34,310 bases of DNA from JAOTWJ01 sp036398175. Lineage in GTDB: Bacteria; Gemmatimonadota; Gemmatimonadetes; Gemmatimonadales; GWC2-71-9. Under the pieces are notes generated by a model that was given only the letters and a program-made list of their open reading frames with translations, was not told the origin of the DNA and made no database searches. Position 1 is the first letter of the stretch; the number at the start of each line of letters is the position of its first letter. Positions 1 through 8,300 of this stretch are shown in pieces. Both the position numbers and the translations under genes were made by a program. The DNA lies in NCBI GenBank assembly GCA_036398175.1, contig DASWHL010000084.1, positions 1-34,310 on the forward strand. Direction: 5' to 3'.

Positions 1-144
1 TGGCGCGACCGCTTGATTGTCGGTCGTGCGTTAGCCTGCGCGAGACGCTGCTGTAGAACATGAACTGCCAAAACCCCCGGATACCAGCCTAGGGGGTGAC
101 GTCCAGGCCCACTACAGGCTAACCCATGAAGCGCATCGCGGTAA

Positions 145-792
145 ACCTGGACGAGTAGCAGTCGGACGCCGGGTACCCGGCTGGCCCGCTATTGCGCCCG
201 GCACCCGGTGGCGCTCGGCCGGCTGGCCTACCAGGCGGACACCGGTACGGTCACCTATCAGTCGGACAAGGCGAGCGGCCCCACGGCGGGAGCGGAGACC
301 GTGGACGCGCTGGCGTTCCTGGCGCGGGTGGTGCGCCATATTCCCAACACGGGGCAGGTGCTCCAGCGCTCCTCCGGGTGGTACGCCAACCGGACCCGCG
401 GTAGCCGGCGCTGGGCGGAACTGCTACGCCGGATCTTCGCGGTCCACCCGCTGCGCTGTCCCCGGTGTGGCGACGCGATGCGCGTCGTCGCGTGCATCAC
501 CCACCCGCCCGCGATTGACCGGATTCTGACCCACCGGCGCCGCCATGCGCCCCCCCCGCCGGGCGCGCGCGCCCCCGCGGCGCCGGACGGCTGCCCGCTC
601 CGCCCCCTCGGCGTAAGCCGACCGCGCCCCCGTCTCCGGATCCTGGGTTCGGGGTGTGCGGGCTGGCGGCCGCCCCGTGGGCCCCGCGATCCCGGCGCCG
701 CACCGGCTCGACCCTCCGGAGTTCAGCGCAGGGTTCATAATCGTTTCACTCGCACTTCATCACTTGACTTTATCCCCCCCCCACCAAACTGA
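145..792 (+). pseudogene. IS91-family transposase, C-terminal remnant
   Basis: The reading frame is open from just after a TAA at 142 but has no plausible start, and the catalytic N-terminal half is absent. It opens with LARYCARHPVAL and continues through a conserved stretch (SDKASGPTAG, then HIPNTGQ and WYANRTRG). It ends with the zinc-binding-like RCPRCGDAMRV segment near 455-490, which is the usual C-terminal hallmark of IS91/IS801-type rolling-circle transposases. Beyond about 540 the frame turns into proline/arginine-rich sequence without family resemblance, so the true end is uncertain. No element ends could be assigned. Bases 1-144 hold no gene; a short inverted repeat (CGACCG/CGGTCG, 6-26) is the only structure seen there. 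Confidence 0.7.
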
Positions 793-837
793 TACGTGGC
801 GGTCGCCGCGCACATCCCCGCCTGGAAGAAGGTCCAC

Positions 838-3192
838 GTGAAGTGGGTACGTGCAGTGATCCGGGTCGCGCTGCTTTTCTCGTGCACAGTCACCACGGAC
901 GCCAGCGCTCGAGCCCGCCAGAAACCGCTACCAACGAAGCCCCTCAGCGAGCCAGCGGCACGGAACCCTGTCCTGCGGCTTGATCCGCTGTTCCGCCCGA
1001 CCGGGCCTCTGGCCCAGGAACCGGATCACGTCCGGCTCGCGCTGGCGATGGGGGATACCACCTATGCCGTGGGGCTGCTGCGGCAGCGTATCTCCAACCG
1101 CTCGACTCCCGATGAGCAATGCCTCCTAGCGACCCTGATCTCCCGCACCGTCACCAGTCGGCACGAGGACTGGAGGGCGCGGCTGGAAGCGCAGCGGTGG
1201 TTCGAGCGCGCTCTCCGGGGACGTGACGACCCGCTCTGCCTCCTGGAGTATGCCGGGCTCATGGAGAAGCAGGGCATCCGGGTGGACGCGGGGCGGCTCG
1301 CACGCCGTGCGTTCGACCGGATCGCGCGGGATTCGGCGGTGCACACACCGGAGATCTTGGCCGAGGTCTACTACCGCCGCGCGCTCCCGCTCGCCGACTG
1401 GGTGCGCGAGTTCGAGCACCTGGTGTTCGTGCAGGACTTGCCGGTCTCCACCCCGAATTGCGTCGCGCAGGCGTATTTCTGTGAAAGCATCGTGCACGCG
1501 GAGGACTTCCGGGCGCGCCTGCGCGGGGCGCCGGGACACCAGGACCTCGTGGCCGACAAGCGCGTCCTGCTTGGCGCACTGCTGGACTCGGCGCTGGCGC
1601 ACGATCCCGCCCATGCCGGTGGGTTGCGTTTGGCGCTTCGCGAAGCGGCGGTCGCGCGGGACTGGGAACGCTACCTGGCGGTCGCCCGACGCGCCCGCCA
1701 GGCGGACAGCATGAGCGTGGGCATGCTCCTCCTGCTGCTGGCCGGCCATGTACAGCAGGACGCCATGGAATCGGCGGAAGCGGTCTTCGATACGCTGCTC
1801 GAGCGGCTCGGGCCGGACGCCATGGCGCGGTACGAAGGACTGGCGCTCGTGGCGGACACGGCCATGCGCGAACGCCTGGCAGGTACCGGCGAGGTGGTCT
1901 ATGGCGAGGCAGTGTGGGGCCTCTCGGATCCTCTGTACTTGACGCGCCACAATGAACGCCGGCTGGCGCACTACGCCCGCATCGTGTTGGCGGACGTGCT
2001 CTACACCGATCCCGCCGCGGGAACGGCCGGCCGAGACACACCACAGGGGCGCCTGGTCATTCGCTACGGTCCGCCGCCCGAGGTGTACGTGGTTCGCGCC
2101 GACCGGCGTTTGCAGCTGACGCCGGAGCAACAGGAGTTGCTGCATCAGACGCTCACCTGCGCGACGGGGCCCATCTACCTGGGGCCACGCACGACGGACA
2201 AGGAGGGGGCCTGCTTCGTACCGGTGGCGGCGGGACACTCGTTCGATGCGGGCGGCCGGTGGCAGTTCTGGTATTATGCTCCGGATCGCCCGCCGTTCAT
2301 CTTCGAGCGCGCCCTTGGGCAGCGAACGGCCCGCCACATGTTCCAGACCGAAAGCGAACACCTCGATTCGCTGCTGTACCGCGCCAGCCCCTCCTCCTAC
2401 GTCCCGCCGTTCACGGTCGCGACGACGAGCATGCTCGTGACGGCGTTCCCCCGTCCGCGGGGAGCGGTCATCGAGGTTTGGGCTCGGTCGGAGCTGCCAG
2501 AGAGCCCCGCCCTCAGCCTCGGGGTATTCTTGCACGACCGGACGACCGGACGTCTGGTCGGGGAGCGACAGCTCCGACGGCCTTGGACCGCCGGATCGCG
2601 CTTCGACTGGCGCCTGCCTGCACCGTGGGGGAAGCTCCGCGTAACTGCCGAAGCGGCCACCGTGGACCTCGGGGTGGCCGGCCAGGCGCGGGCGGAGGTT
2701 GACCTCCAGCCGTCGGGTGTCTTCACGCTGTCCGGCTTGCTCCTTGGCGACAGCGCCACCGCGCCGCCCAGCCCTCGCGGGCGCGAGGACGTTCGGTTCT
2801 TCGGCCGCGCGGACAGCGTGTACCGGCCTGCCGCACCGCTTGCGCTGTACTGGGAGATCTACGGGCTCACGTCCAGCGACACGACCCATCGGGATACGAC
2901 CGTTCGCTACCGCGTGCGGTTCGGCTTGCGGGATGCAACCGATCGTCCGCTCGCCGTCTCGGTGGTTCAGACATTGGGGAGGCTCCTCGGCATCCAGCGC
3001 GACATTACGACCAGCATCGAATGGGAAGTCGAGCACTCCTACTCTGGGCCGGTCGAGCCTCAGGTGCTCGGCTTGGTGCTCCCGGGCATCGAGGGAGCGG
3101 TGCGCGTATCCCTGACCGTCGAAGACTCGCGAACAGGGGCCGTCGCGTCTGGGAGCCGAGTGATCGAGCTTCGGCGCATGCGGCGGGAGTGA
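838..3192 (+). CDS. GWxTD-like secreted protein (paralogue A)
   Basis: A secreted protein of 784 residues, function unknown. The GTG at 838 is preferred over an upstream in-frame GTG at 796: it has GAAGAAGG five bases upstream and gives a clean signal peptide (MKWVRAVIRVALLFSC). Residues 40-350 look like alpha-helical, TPR-type repeats. Around 355-420 there is a block WGLSDPLYLTRHNERR, then GRDT (398-401) followed by GRLVIRYGPPPEV. This matches the GWxTD-domain pattern (GWxTD...GR.YI.YGPP) with the tryptophan replaced. The C-terminal 250 residues are predicted beta-rich. The same layout recurs in the protein at 21111-23264. GWxTD proteins are known mainly from Gemmatimonadota, Acidobacteriota and Bacteroidota. 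The family assignment is inferred from motifs only. Confidence 0.75.
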   Translation: MKWVRAVIRVALLFSCTVTTDASARARQKPLPTKPLSEPAARNPVLRLDPLFRPTGPLAQEPDHVRLALAMGDTTYAVGLLRQRISNRSTPDEQCLLATLISRTVTSRHEDWRARLEAQRWFERALRGRDDPLCLLEYAGLMEKQGIRVDAGRLARRAFDRIARDSAVHTPEILAEVYYRRALPLADWVREFEHLVFVQDLPVSTPNCVAQAYFCESIVHAEDFRARLRGAPGHQDLVADKRVLLGALLDSALAHDPAHAGGLRLALREAAVARDWERYLAVARRARQADSMSVGMLLLLLAGHVQQDAMESAEAVFDTLLERLGPDAMARYEGLALVADTAMRERLAGTGEVVYGEAVWGLSDPLYLTRHNERRLAHYARIVLADVLYTDPAAGTAGRDTPQGRLVIRYGPPPEVYVVRADRRLQLTPEQQELLHQTLTCATGPIYLGPRTTDKEGACFVPVAAGHSFDAGGRWQFWYYAPDRPPFIFERALGQRTARHMFQTESEHLDSLLYRASPSSYVPPFTVATTSMLVTAFPRPRGAVIEVWARSELPESPALSLGVFLHDRTTGRLVGERQLRRPWTAGSRFDWRLPAPWGKLRVTAEAATVDLGVAGQARAEVDLQPSGVFTLSGLLLGDSATAPPSPRGREDVRFFGRADSVYRPAAPLALYWEIYGLTSSDTTHRDTTVRYRVRFGLRDATDRPLAVSVVQTLGRLLGIQRDITTSIEWEVEHSYSGPVEPQVLGLVLPGIEGAVRVSLTVEDSRTGAVASGSRVIELRRMRRE

Positions 3193-3204
3193 CCACGTAG
3201 ACCA

Positions 3205-3315
3205 GAGCCGCTCACGAAACACTCCTGGCGCTCGAACTGGTACCGCGAGCCGGGCTGATCCTGCGCCACGCTCGGCTCGGTGCGGGCATCCTCGAGCGCC
3301 ACGAGGGACGTTCGT
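3205..3315 (-). pseudogene. Glutaminyl-tRNA synthetase C-terminal scrap
   Basis: On the minus strand one frame reads TSLVALEDARTEPSVAQDQP followed by GSRYQFERQECFVSG. This closely resembles the C-terminal anticodon-binding region of GlnRS (pattern SLVVL.DARVEPSLA..PG.R.QFER.GYF). Nothing upstream or downstream continues the synthetase, and the frame then runs into the end of the GWxTD-like gene, so this is a remnant of roughly 35 codons. The rest of the 300-base gap 3193-3493 shows no gene. Recognition is by eye; a chance match is possible but unlikely over this length. Confidence 0.5.
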
Positions 3316-3423
3316 GCGCCGGGGGCTGTCGGCCTCCCTGGACGGTTGATTCACCCAGCCGTACGTTGGGAGGGCCGATTGAAATTCCTGTTCCGGCACG
3401 ATGCCGCCGACCTACGGACCGAG

Positions 3424-3440
3424 CGAAATGGCACATTTCG
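3424..3440. repeat. Small perfect palindrome upstream of lipoprotein gene
   Basis: CGAAATG and CATTTCG form perfect 7-base arms around a 3-base centre, 54 bases before the preferred start of the lipoprotein gene. It could be an operator or a small hairpin in the leader; nothing in the sequence decides. Confidence 0.3.
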
Positions 3441-3493
3441 CCGCTTGCCCGTCGGCTTTCTGGTCGGCTCCCTATACGGGAGGCGCCGTCGGG

Positions 3494-3955
3494 ATGACCA
3501 CCTTGGAAATATCAGGGCTCGCGCTTCAGTCGCCCATGAGAGCTGCGGCAGCCATCGTCCTGTGGCTCGCAGGTCCAGTAATCACCGGATGTGGAAGTAC
3601 AACCAGCCCCGCAGACTGGAAGGCCATTCCTCCGACCCCACCTCGCCAGTTCATGCTGGCGACCGAACTCGAGATCCTTCCACACCCTGACCCCAATTCC
3701 TCCGCACTGATCGTCCGCGCCACCGTAGGCGACTCGTTGCCACACATAGAGTGGCTCCCCAGTGCTCTCGTTGTTGAGACCGACCGCGGACAGGAACTGG
3801 ACGTTGTCCTAAAACCGTTTGCGTGCCTCCTGCATGAGCATCCTGAATCGCCGTTCCCGTTCATGTTCGAATGGTTTACTTGCGACGTGATCTCCCTGGC
3901 GACGGCTGCTCCGCTCTCGGCGGCTGAGATTGCGCAGATCGAAACAGCGACGTGA
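3494..3955 (+). CDS. Lipoprotein of unknown function, cut by in-frame TGA
   Basis: The ATG at 3494 has GGGAGG ten bases upstream; an internal ATG at 3536 would give a more typical lipoprotein signal (MRAAAAIVLWLAG) but has no ribosome binding site. The signal ends in a lipobox-like ITGC, so the product should be a lipid-anchored envelope protein. The mature part has no recognised domain. The frame stops at TGA 3953-3955 but continues open in the same frame to 4303 with protein-like composition (see next entry), so these 153 residues are probably only the N-terminal part of a 269-codon gene. Codon use is less GC-biased than in neighbouring genes, which hints at a different history. Confidence 0.6.
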   Translation: MTTLEISGLALQSPMRAAAAIVLWLAGPVITGCGSTTSPADWKAIPPTPPRQFMLATELEILPHPDPNSSALIVRATVGDSLPHIEWLPSALVVETDRGQELDVVLKPFACLLHEHPESPFPFMFEWFTCDVISLATAAPLSAAEIAQIETAT

Positions 3956-4303
3956 GGTGACTCACTTTTTGCCATTCAGTTCCAGGAACTGCCGGGAGCG
4001 CAATACTGGTTCACCATTCCCTTCGGCAAGGAAGCCTCCGCAGAGGCGATCCGACGAGCGGGCACGTTCAGCTTCGTTGAACGCGCATTCAGATCAACGA
4101 ATCCGCCCTCCTGCGTCTCGTCTGATCAGGTCCCCCCTCCTGACTGTCCAGCTTGGCACCTCGTGGCAAGCGTCCGATTCTCGTTCGTTGCGGCAGCGCC
4201 TGACACCCTTTTTGTCAGTCAGGGTGGATGGGCCCGGGCCAAGTATCTCCAATCCGACGGCACGTTTAGGACAGCGACCTTCAACTTTCCGCAAGTACGC
4301 TAA
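3956..4303 (+). pseudogene. C-terminal continuation of the lipoprotein gene after TGA
   Basis: Directly after the TGA, the same frame stays open for 115 codons, ending at TAA 4301-4303. It reads like genuine protein (for example GDSLFAIQFQELPGAQYWF and later HLVASVRFSFVAAAPDTL). There is no start codon or ribosome binding site at its beginning, so it would be translated only by readthrough or if the TGA is a sequencing error. A CGA-to-TGA or TGG-to-TGA change is the simplest explanation. The following gap 4304-4432 holds a perfect inverted repeat (CGTCGCG/CGCGACG, 4350-4369) and no gene. Confidence 0.6.
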
Positions 4304-4432
4304 CCTACCGGAGGGACACGTGAACGCCGGAGCCCGGAGGCGCGGTACTCGTCGCGCACGCACGCGACGGTCGGGCACTGGGTCGAAAGCCGTTGGCGGT
4401 GCGATTACCCGAGTCTTCCTTACGCTGCACGA

Positions 4433-5056
4433 TTGACTCTTGTGCGACTGAATAGCAGGCCACGGCGGCGGCGGGGATCGTTCCTCAAAGCGGTTGTTCT
4501 GGCCGCAATCGCTCACACGGTCGCGGCGGAAGCGGCGGCTCAGGTACCGCCTCCTTTCACGCACGGAGTTGTGCCGGAAGCCCGAACGAGGTTGCCGCTT
4601 TGGGCCGTGCGGACGGATGCCGACCCAGACGCGGCCGCGAACTGGCGGTTGGCCCTGGGCGGGGGAATCGGAGGAGCCGCGGGTCTCGGAATGGGACTCG
4701 GCGTGGCCGCTGCGGGAGCGGAGGGCCCAGCGGCAGCGGTCCTGCTCGTTGTTGGTGAGACGGTGCTCCTGCCACTCGGCGTCCACGTCGCCAACCACAG
4801 TCGCGGTAACTACGGCCTTGGCCTCCTCACGTCCGCGGGCGTTGCGGCCCTCGGGCTATTCCTGGCTTACCAGGTTGGAGACGACGAGACCGCGAAGCAA
4901 GTCGCCTATATCTCTGCGAGCGCGGTGGTGCAGCTTGTTGCGGTGGTCTACGTTAAGCGCAAGACCGCGGACAATCTGGCGGCATCGGCGTGGGAATCGC
5001 TCCAAGGGCTTGGGAAGTTCGCTGCGAAGGAAGCGGCGGTCCAAGGCGGCGGGTGA
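4433..5056 (+). CDS. Glycine-rich membrane protein, unknown function
   Basis: A 207-residue protein, not assigned to a named family. The start is uncertain: a TTG at 4433 or an in-frame GTG at 4442, neither with a clear ribosome binding site. An arginine-rich N-terminus (RPRRRRGS) precedes a hydrophobic stretch ending in AAEAAAQ, consistent with a signal peptide. Residues 73-175 contain three or four short hydrophobic segments full of small-residue spacing (GGGIGGAAGLGMGLGVAAAG), a glycine-zipper pattern, and a conserved-looking PLGVHVANHSRGNYGLG. The C-terminal 30 residues are predicted helical and soluble. An envelope protein is the best guess. Confidence 0.6.
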   Translation: MTLVRLNSRPRRRRGSFLKAVVLAAIAHTVAAEAAAQVPPPFTHGVVPEARTRLPLWAVRTDADPDAAANWRLALGGGIGGAAGLGMGLGVAAAGAEGPAAAVLLVVGETVLLPLGVHVANHSRGNYGLGLLTSAGVAALGLFLAYQVGDDETAKQVAYISASAVVQLVAVVYVKRKTADNLAASAWESLQGLGKFAAKEAAVQGGG

Positions 5057-5065
5057 CGTCGACCG

Positions 5066-5244
5066 GGGCTGGGAGGTGCCGGCCTCGTAGCGGTGGATTT
5101 GCATGACGTGCAGACCAACCCGCTCGGCCAGGCCCGGCTGGGTGAGGCGGCGGGCTTTCCGCAGGGCGGCGAGCCGGGGGCAAGGTCGTTGGGCCGGGGC
5201 CGGTCACCGAATTCAGGAAGAGGGTGGATGCGCCCGTGACGCAA
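5066..5244 (-). pseudogene. XRE-family HTH regulator remnant, frameshifted
   Basis: The minus strand encodes RLAALRKARRLTQPGLAERV and then GLHVMQIHRYEAGTSQP, a complete XRE/Cro helix-turn-helix. The preceding N-terminal residues (PNDLAP) lie in another frame; one missing C in the run near 5175 would join them. After SQP (about 5066) the typical dimerisation region is missing and the frame runs antisense into the end of the membrane-protein gene. So this is a regulator broken at both a homopolymer and its 3' end. XRE genes of this kind often sit beside toxin-antitoxin or restriction loci. Confidence 0.6.
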
Positions 5245-5270
5245 CGGGTGGCTCGACGTGAGAAATCGAG

Positions 5271-5582
5271 ATGATTACGTTACCCCTTATCATGGGGATT
5301 CGTGAGCGGCTCACCGACCTTGCCAGCGTCATCCGCGCGACTGCAGCCGCGCGTGGGGCGCATGACGTGCGCGTCTTCGGCTCGGTGGCACGAGGCGAGG
5401 AGGGCGACGGGAGCGACATTGATTTCCTCGTGACGCTCGAGCCCGGCCGGACCCTCCTCGATCTGGCGCGGCTCGAAATTGAGTTGGAGGCCCTCCTGGG
5501 CCGGCGCGTGGATGTGGTGACGGAGGCGGGGTTGCGCGAACCGGTGCGCGCGACCGCGGTGCGCGAAGCCGTTGGTGTCTGA
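5271..5582 (+). CDS. mntA: MntA-type nucleotidyltransferase antitoxin
   Basis: A 103-residue minimal nucleotidyltransferase. The signature GSVARGEEGDGSDIDFLV occupies residues 37-54: GS at 37-38, R41, and the metal-binding pair D49 and D51. A third acidic residue lies in RRVDVV near 81. In the MntA-HepT family such proteins polyadenylate (AMPylate) and so neutralise a HEPN ribonuclease encoded just downstream. Here the downstream HepT survives only as a scrap, so the gene looks orphaned. The ATG at 5271 is used; an in-frame ATG at 5292 is possible, and neither has a strong ribosome binding site. Confidence 0.75.
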   Translation: MITLPLIMGIRERLTDLASVIRATAAARGAHDVRVFGSVARGEEGDGSDIDFLVTLEPGRTLLDLARLEIELEALLGRRVDVVTEAGLREPVRATAVREAVGV

Positions 5583-5648
5583 GGGACGCGCGGCAGCCAT
5601 CCCCCCCTCCGCCACATGGTCGAGGCGGCAGACGCCATCATCGGGTAA
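5583..5648 (+). pseudogene. HepT (HEPN toxin) N-terminal scrap
   Basis: Right after the MntA stop, and in the same frame, the sequence reads SHPPLRHMVEAADAIIG and then a TAA at 5646-5648. The LRHMVEAADAI piece resembles the first helix of HepT/HEPN proteins (for example YLRHMLEAAEAI). The catalytic R-X4-6-H region is not found downstream. From 5649 to 5841 nothing gene-like is visible. The match is short, so this call is tentative, but its position next to mntA supports it. Confidence 0.4.
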
Positions 5649-5841
5649 CCCCCGACGCACATCACCGTACACGTGCGCAGCCCAGCGCCAGGATCCACCA
5701 AGGGGCGCACCGAGAAACACCACGGTGCGGGAATAGGCTGCCCGCAACGTCTGACTCGGCCCAACGAAAGGGCTGTGACAGGTCAGACCAGGTCGGGGGG
5801 CACAACCCCCGGGCCAGGCCAGCACCTTCACGCGCGCAGCG

Positions 5842-6753
5842 TCAGGGCCTGGCCATCGGCGTCTGGTTGCTGCCGGCTGGCGGGCGTCGCCCCGACAGCG
5901 CAAACGCCAGCCCCGCCATGACCGCCGCACCCCCCGCCAGCGTGCGCCAGTGCAGGCGGTCGCCCAGGATCACGGCGTCCAGCACCACCGCGATCACGGT
6001 GCTGAACAGGGGGATCAGCATGGTCCGGGTCACCTGCATCCGCTGGATCAGCCAGTAGAGCAGCACGAACGTGAGCGACGAGCCCACGAACGCCAGATAG
6101 AGCAGGGTGCCCACCGCCCGCGGGGTCCAGGGGAGCGCCAGCGGGTTCCCGTCCACGATCAGGGCCAGCGCCAGCATGGGGGGGAGGCTCGCCACCATCT
6201 GGACGGCGGTCATCGTCACGGGCTCGATGTGCGACCCGCTCCGCTTGATGAGCACGTCGGCAAACGCGGTGGCCGCCGCCGCCGCCACCAGGGCGACACT
6301 GCCGAGCAGCGCCCACGGGCCCCGCAGGTCCACCTGACTGTAGAAGATGACGGCGACGCCCACCATGGCGACCACCGCGCCGCCGAGCCGGCGGGCCGTG
6401 AGCGGCTCGGCCGGCAGCAGCCAGTGCGCCTGGAGCATGCCCAGGATGGGAAACGTCGTGTAGAGAATGGCCGCGAGCCCCGCCGAGATGTGCGACTCGC
6501 CCCAGAACACCAGCGTGTAGTTGAGCGCGAACACCAGCAGGCCCGTGACGATCATCAGGCGCCAGTCGGCGCGCGCATACCGCAGCGGCCGGCGCCGGAG
6601 CGCGAGCCACGCGCAGAGCGGCGCCGACGCCACCACGAACCGGATAGCCGCGAACGAGACGGGCGGCAGGTCCGCGAGACCGACCTTGATCATGAGCCAG
6701 GTCGATCCCCAGATGGTGGCCAGGAGGAGCCAGACGAGGGCTGGGAGGGTCAC
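5842..6753 (-). CDS. EamA/DMT-family exporter
   Basis: About 303 residues with ten predicted membrane helices in two EamA repeats, the usual build of drug/metabolite transporters. The N-terminal helix carries the family hallmark WLLLATIWGSTWLMIKVGL. The first repeat ends near FYSQVDLRG and the second near GLAFALSGRR. The GTG at 6753 is preferred because the protein then starts directly at the first helix (MTLPALVWLL). A longer frame to 6873 would overlap the next gene's start and adds residues with no membrane character. The substrate cannot be predicted. The gene is divergent from the amidohydrolase. Confidence 0.8.
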   Translation of the reverse strand: MTLPALVWLLLATIWGSTWLMIKVGLADLPPVSFAAIRFVVASAPLCAWLALRRRPLRYARADWRLMIVTGLLVFALNYTLVFWGESHISAGLAAILYTTFPILGMLQAHWLLPAEPLTARRLGGAVVAMVGVAVIFYSQVDLRGPWALLGSVALVAAAAATAFADVLIKRSGSHIEPVTMTAVQMVASLPPMLALALIVDGNPLALPWTPRAVGTLLYLAFVGSSLTFVLLYWLIQRMQVTRTMLIPLFSTVIAVVLDAVILGDRLHWRTLAGGAAVMAGLAFALSGRRPPAGSNQTPMARP

Positions 6754-6861
6754 GGCAGGGGATTCTAGCGCCCCGCGCGGGGCCGCGCTGACTTGTCCCG
6801 CCTCGGCCGCGGCCCTAACTAGGAAGGGACGATCCCACTCCCGACCGCAGGAGGCGCCGCC

Positions 6862-8289
6862 GTGCAACCCCACCCCCTCGCACGCACCGCCGGGCTCATC
6901 GCCGTCGCCACGCTGCTCCTGCCGGTTTGCGGGTCAGCTCAGGACGAGTCCTTGCGCGGAACCGCTCACCCGACCCTCGCCATCGTCGGCGTCACGGTCA
7001 TTCCCATGGACGCGCCCGGCGTACTCCGGGACCGAACCGTGCTGGTGCGGGACGGCACGATCGTCCGTGTGGGTCCGCGCGCGGACGTCGGCGTGCCTGA
7101 CGGCGCCAAGGTGATTGACGGCACCGGCCGAACCCTCATCCCCGGTTTGGCCGACATGCACGCCCACCTCTGGCGCTACTACTACCTCGATCTCCTGCTG
7201 GCCAATGGCGTGACGCTGGCGCGAGACATGGCCGGCGGTCCATACCAGCTGGCCTGGAGGAACGGCGTCCGGGCGGGTCGTCTGACGGCGCCGCGCCTGG
7301 TGGTGGGCGGCCCGATTCTCGAGGGCACGCCGCCACCCGCTCTCGCCGACGCCGTCGTCAACGACGGCAAGGTCCTCGTGGACGATTCCGCGTCGGCCGC
7401 GCGCGCGGTGGCGGAGCAGGCGGCCGCGGGTTACGACTTCATCAAGGTCTACAACAACCTGCCCGCGGCCGCGTACGCCGGCATCATCGCCGAGGCCAGG
7501 ACGCGTGGACTGCCCGTTGCGGGACATGTCCCGTTCGCCGTCGGCCTGCGCGGCGCCTTCCAGGCCGGCCAGGTGTCCATCGAGCACCTGCGCGGCTACG
7601 TGCAGCTCGCCGTCCCCGCCGATGCGCCCGTGCAGCCCGGCGCCGACTACGCGTCCCGCCTCGTGGCGTGGCGCTACGCCGACACGGTCCGCCTGAAACA
7701 GCTCGCCGGGGAGACGGCACGCGCCGGCGTCTGGAACGTGCCTACGCTCATCATCGGCGCCAACGTGCTTCCTTCGGACCGGCTCCACGAGCTCACCGGC
7801 CGCGACGCCTGGACCCGCTGCATGCCGCCCGCGCAGCAGAACTTCCGGCAAACGCGGGCACGGATTCCCTTCTACGCCCACATGACCGAGGACGACTTCG
7901 GAGCGGCGACGGAAGGCGTAGGCAGGAACCGGCAGCTCGTGCGCGCCCTGCGCGCCGCGGGCGCCGGCCTGCTCGCAGGCACGGACATGCGCCCCGCCGG
8001 ATTCTCCCTGCACTGGGAACTCGAGCAGCTGGTGGCCGCGGGACTCACGCCATGGGAAGCGCTCGAGACCGCCACCATCAACCCAGCCAGGTTCCTCGGG
8101 GAGGAAGAGCACGCCGGCAGCGTGACGGAGGGCAGGCGGGCAGACGTCGTCCTCCTCGACGCCGATCCGCTGGCGGATATCCGCAATAGCGCCCGGATCG
8201 CGTCGGTGGTCGTGGGCGGACGGCTGATCGAGCGGAAGGAGCTGGACGGGATGCTGGAGCGGGCGTGCGCGCGCGCCCTGGGCACCTGA
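6862..8289 (+). CDS. Secreted imidazolonepropionase-like amidohydrolase
   Basis: A 475-residue metal-dependent hydrolase. The GTG start has AGGAGG seven bases upstream. The first 26 residues form a signal peptide (LIAVATLLLPVCGSAQ), placing the enzyme outside the cytoplasm. All expected metal/catalytic residues are present: H100 and H102 (DMHAHL), K195 (FIKVYNN), H222 (VAGHVP), H242 (SIEHLRG) and D375 (AGTDM). The C-terminus has the usual TINPARFLG...GRRADVVLLDADPL block of the composite beta domain. Such enzymes often act as dipeptidases/prolidases or hydrolyse cyclic amides; the substrate cannot be read from sequence. Confidence 0.88.
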   Translation: MQPHPLARTAGLIAVATLLLPVCGSAQDESLRGTAHPTLAIVGVTVIPMDAPGVLRDRTVLVRDGTIVRVGPRADVGVPDGAKVIDGTGRTLIPGLADMHAHLWRYYYLDLLLANGVTLARDMAGGPYQLAWRNGVRAGRLTAPRLVVGGPILEGTPPPALADAVVNDGKVLVDDSASAARAVAEQAAAGYDFIKVYNNLPAAAYAGIIAEARTRGLPVAGHVPFAVGLRGAFQAGQVSIEHLRGYVQLAVPADAPVQPGADYASRLVAWRYADTVRLKQLAGETARAGVWNVPTLIIGANVLPSDRLHELTGRDAWTRCMPPAQQNFRQTRARIPFYAHMTEDDFGAATEGVGRNRQLVRALRAAGAGLLAGTDMRPAGFSLHWELEQLVAAGLTPWEALETATINPARFLGEEEHAGSVTEGRRADVVLLDADPLADIRNSARIASVVVGGRLIERKELDGMLERACARALGT

Positions 8290-8300
8290 CTCCGGCGCGG

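Noticed and set aside
764..796. TTGACT with a downstream GATACG as a promoter for the first GWxTD-like gene
   Set aside because: Spacing is over 20 bases and includes a run of ten C; no acceptable -10 at 16-18 bases.
1126..3399. A 757-codon open frame on the minus strand opposite the first GWxTD-like gene
   Set aside because: Arginine/proline-rich with no domain, no signal and no ribosome binding site; it is the high-GC mirror of the plus-strand gene.
3953..3955. TGA as a selenocysteine codon
   Set aside because: No selenocysteine insertion hairpin was recognised right after it, and there is no redox motif around it.
3930..4436. A 168-codon plus-strand frame after the lipoprotein
   Set aside because: Arginine/serine-rich shadow; the overlapping frame that continues the lipoprotein reads as real protein instead.
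6770..6783. GCCCCGCGCGGGGC palindrome before the amidohydrolase as an operator
   Set aside because: Short pure G/C palindromes are expected by chance in this composition and nothing else supports it.
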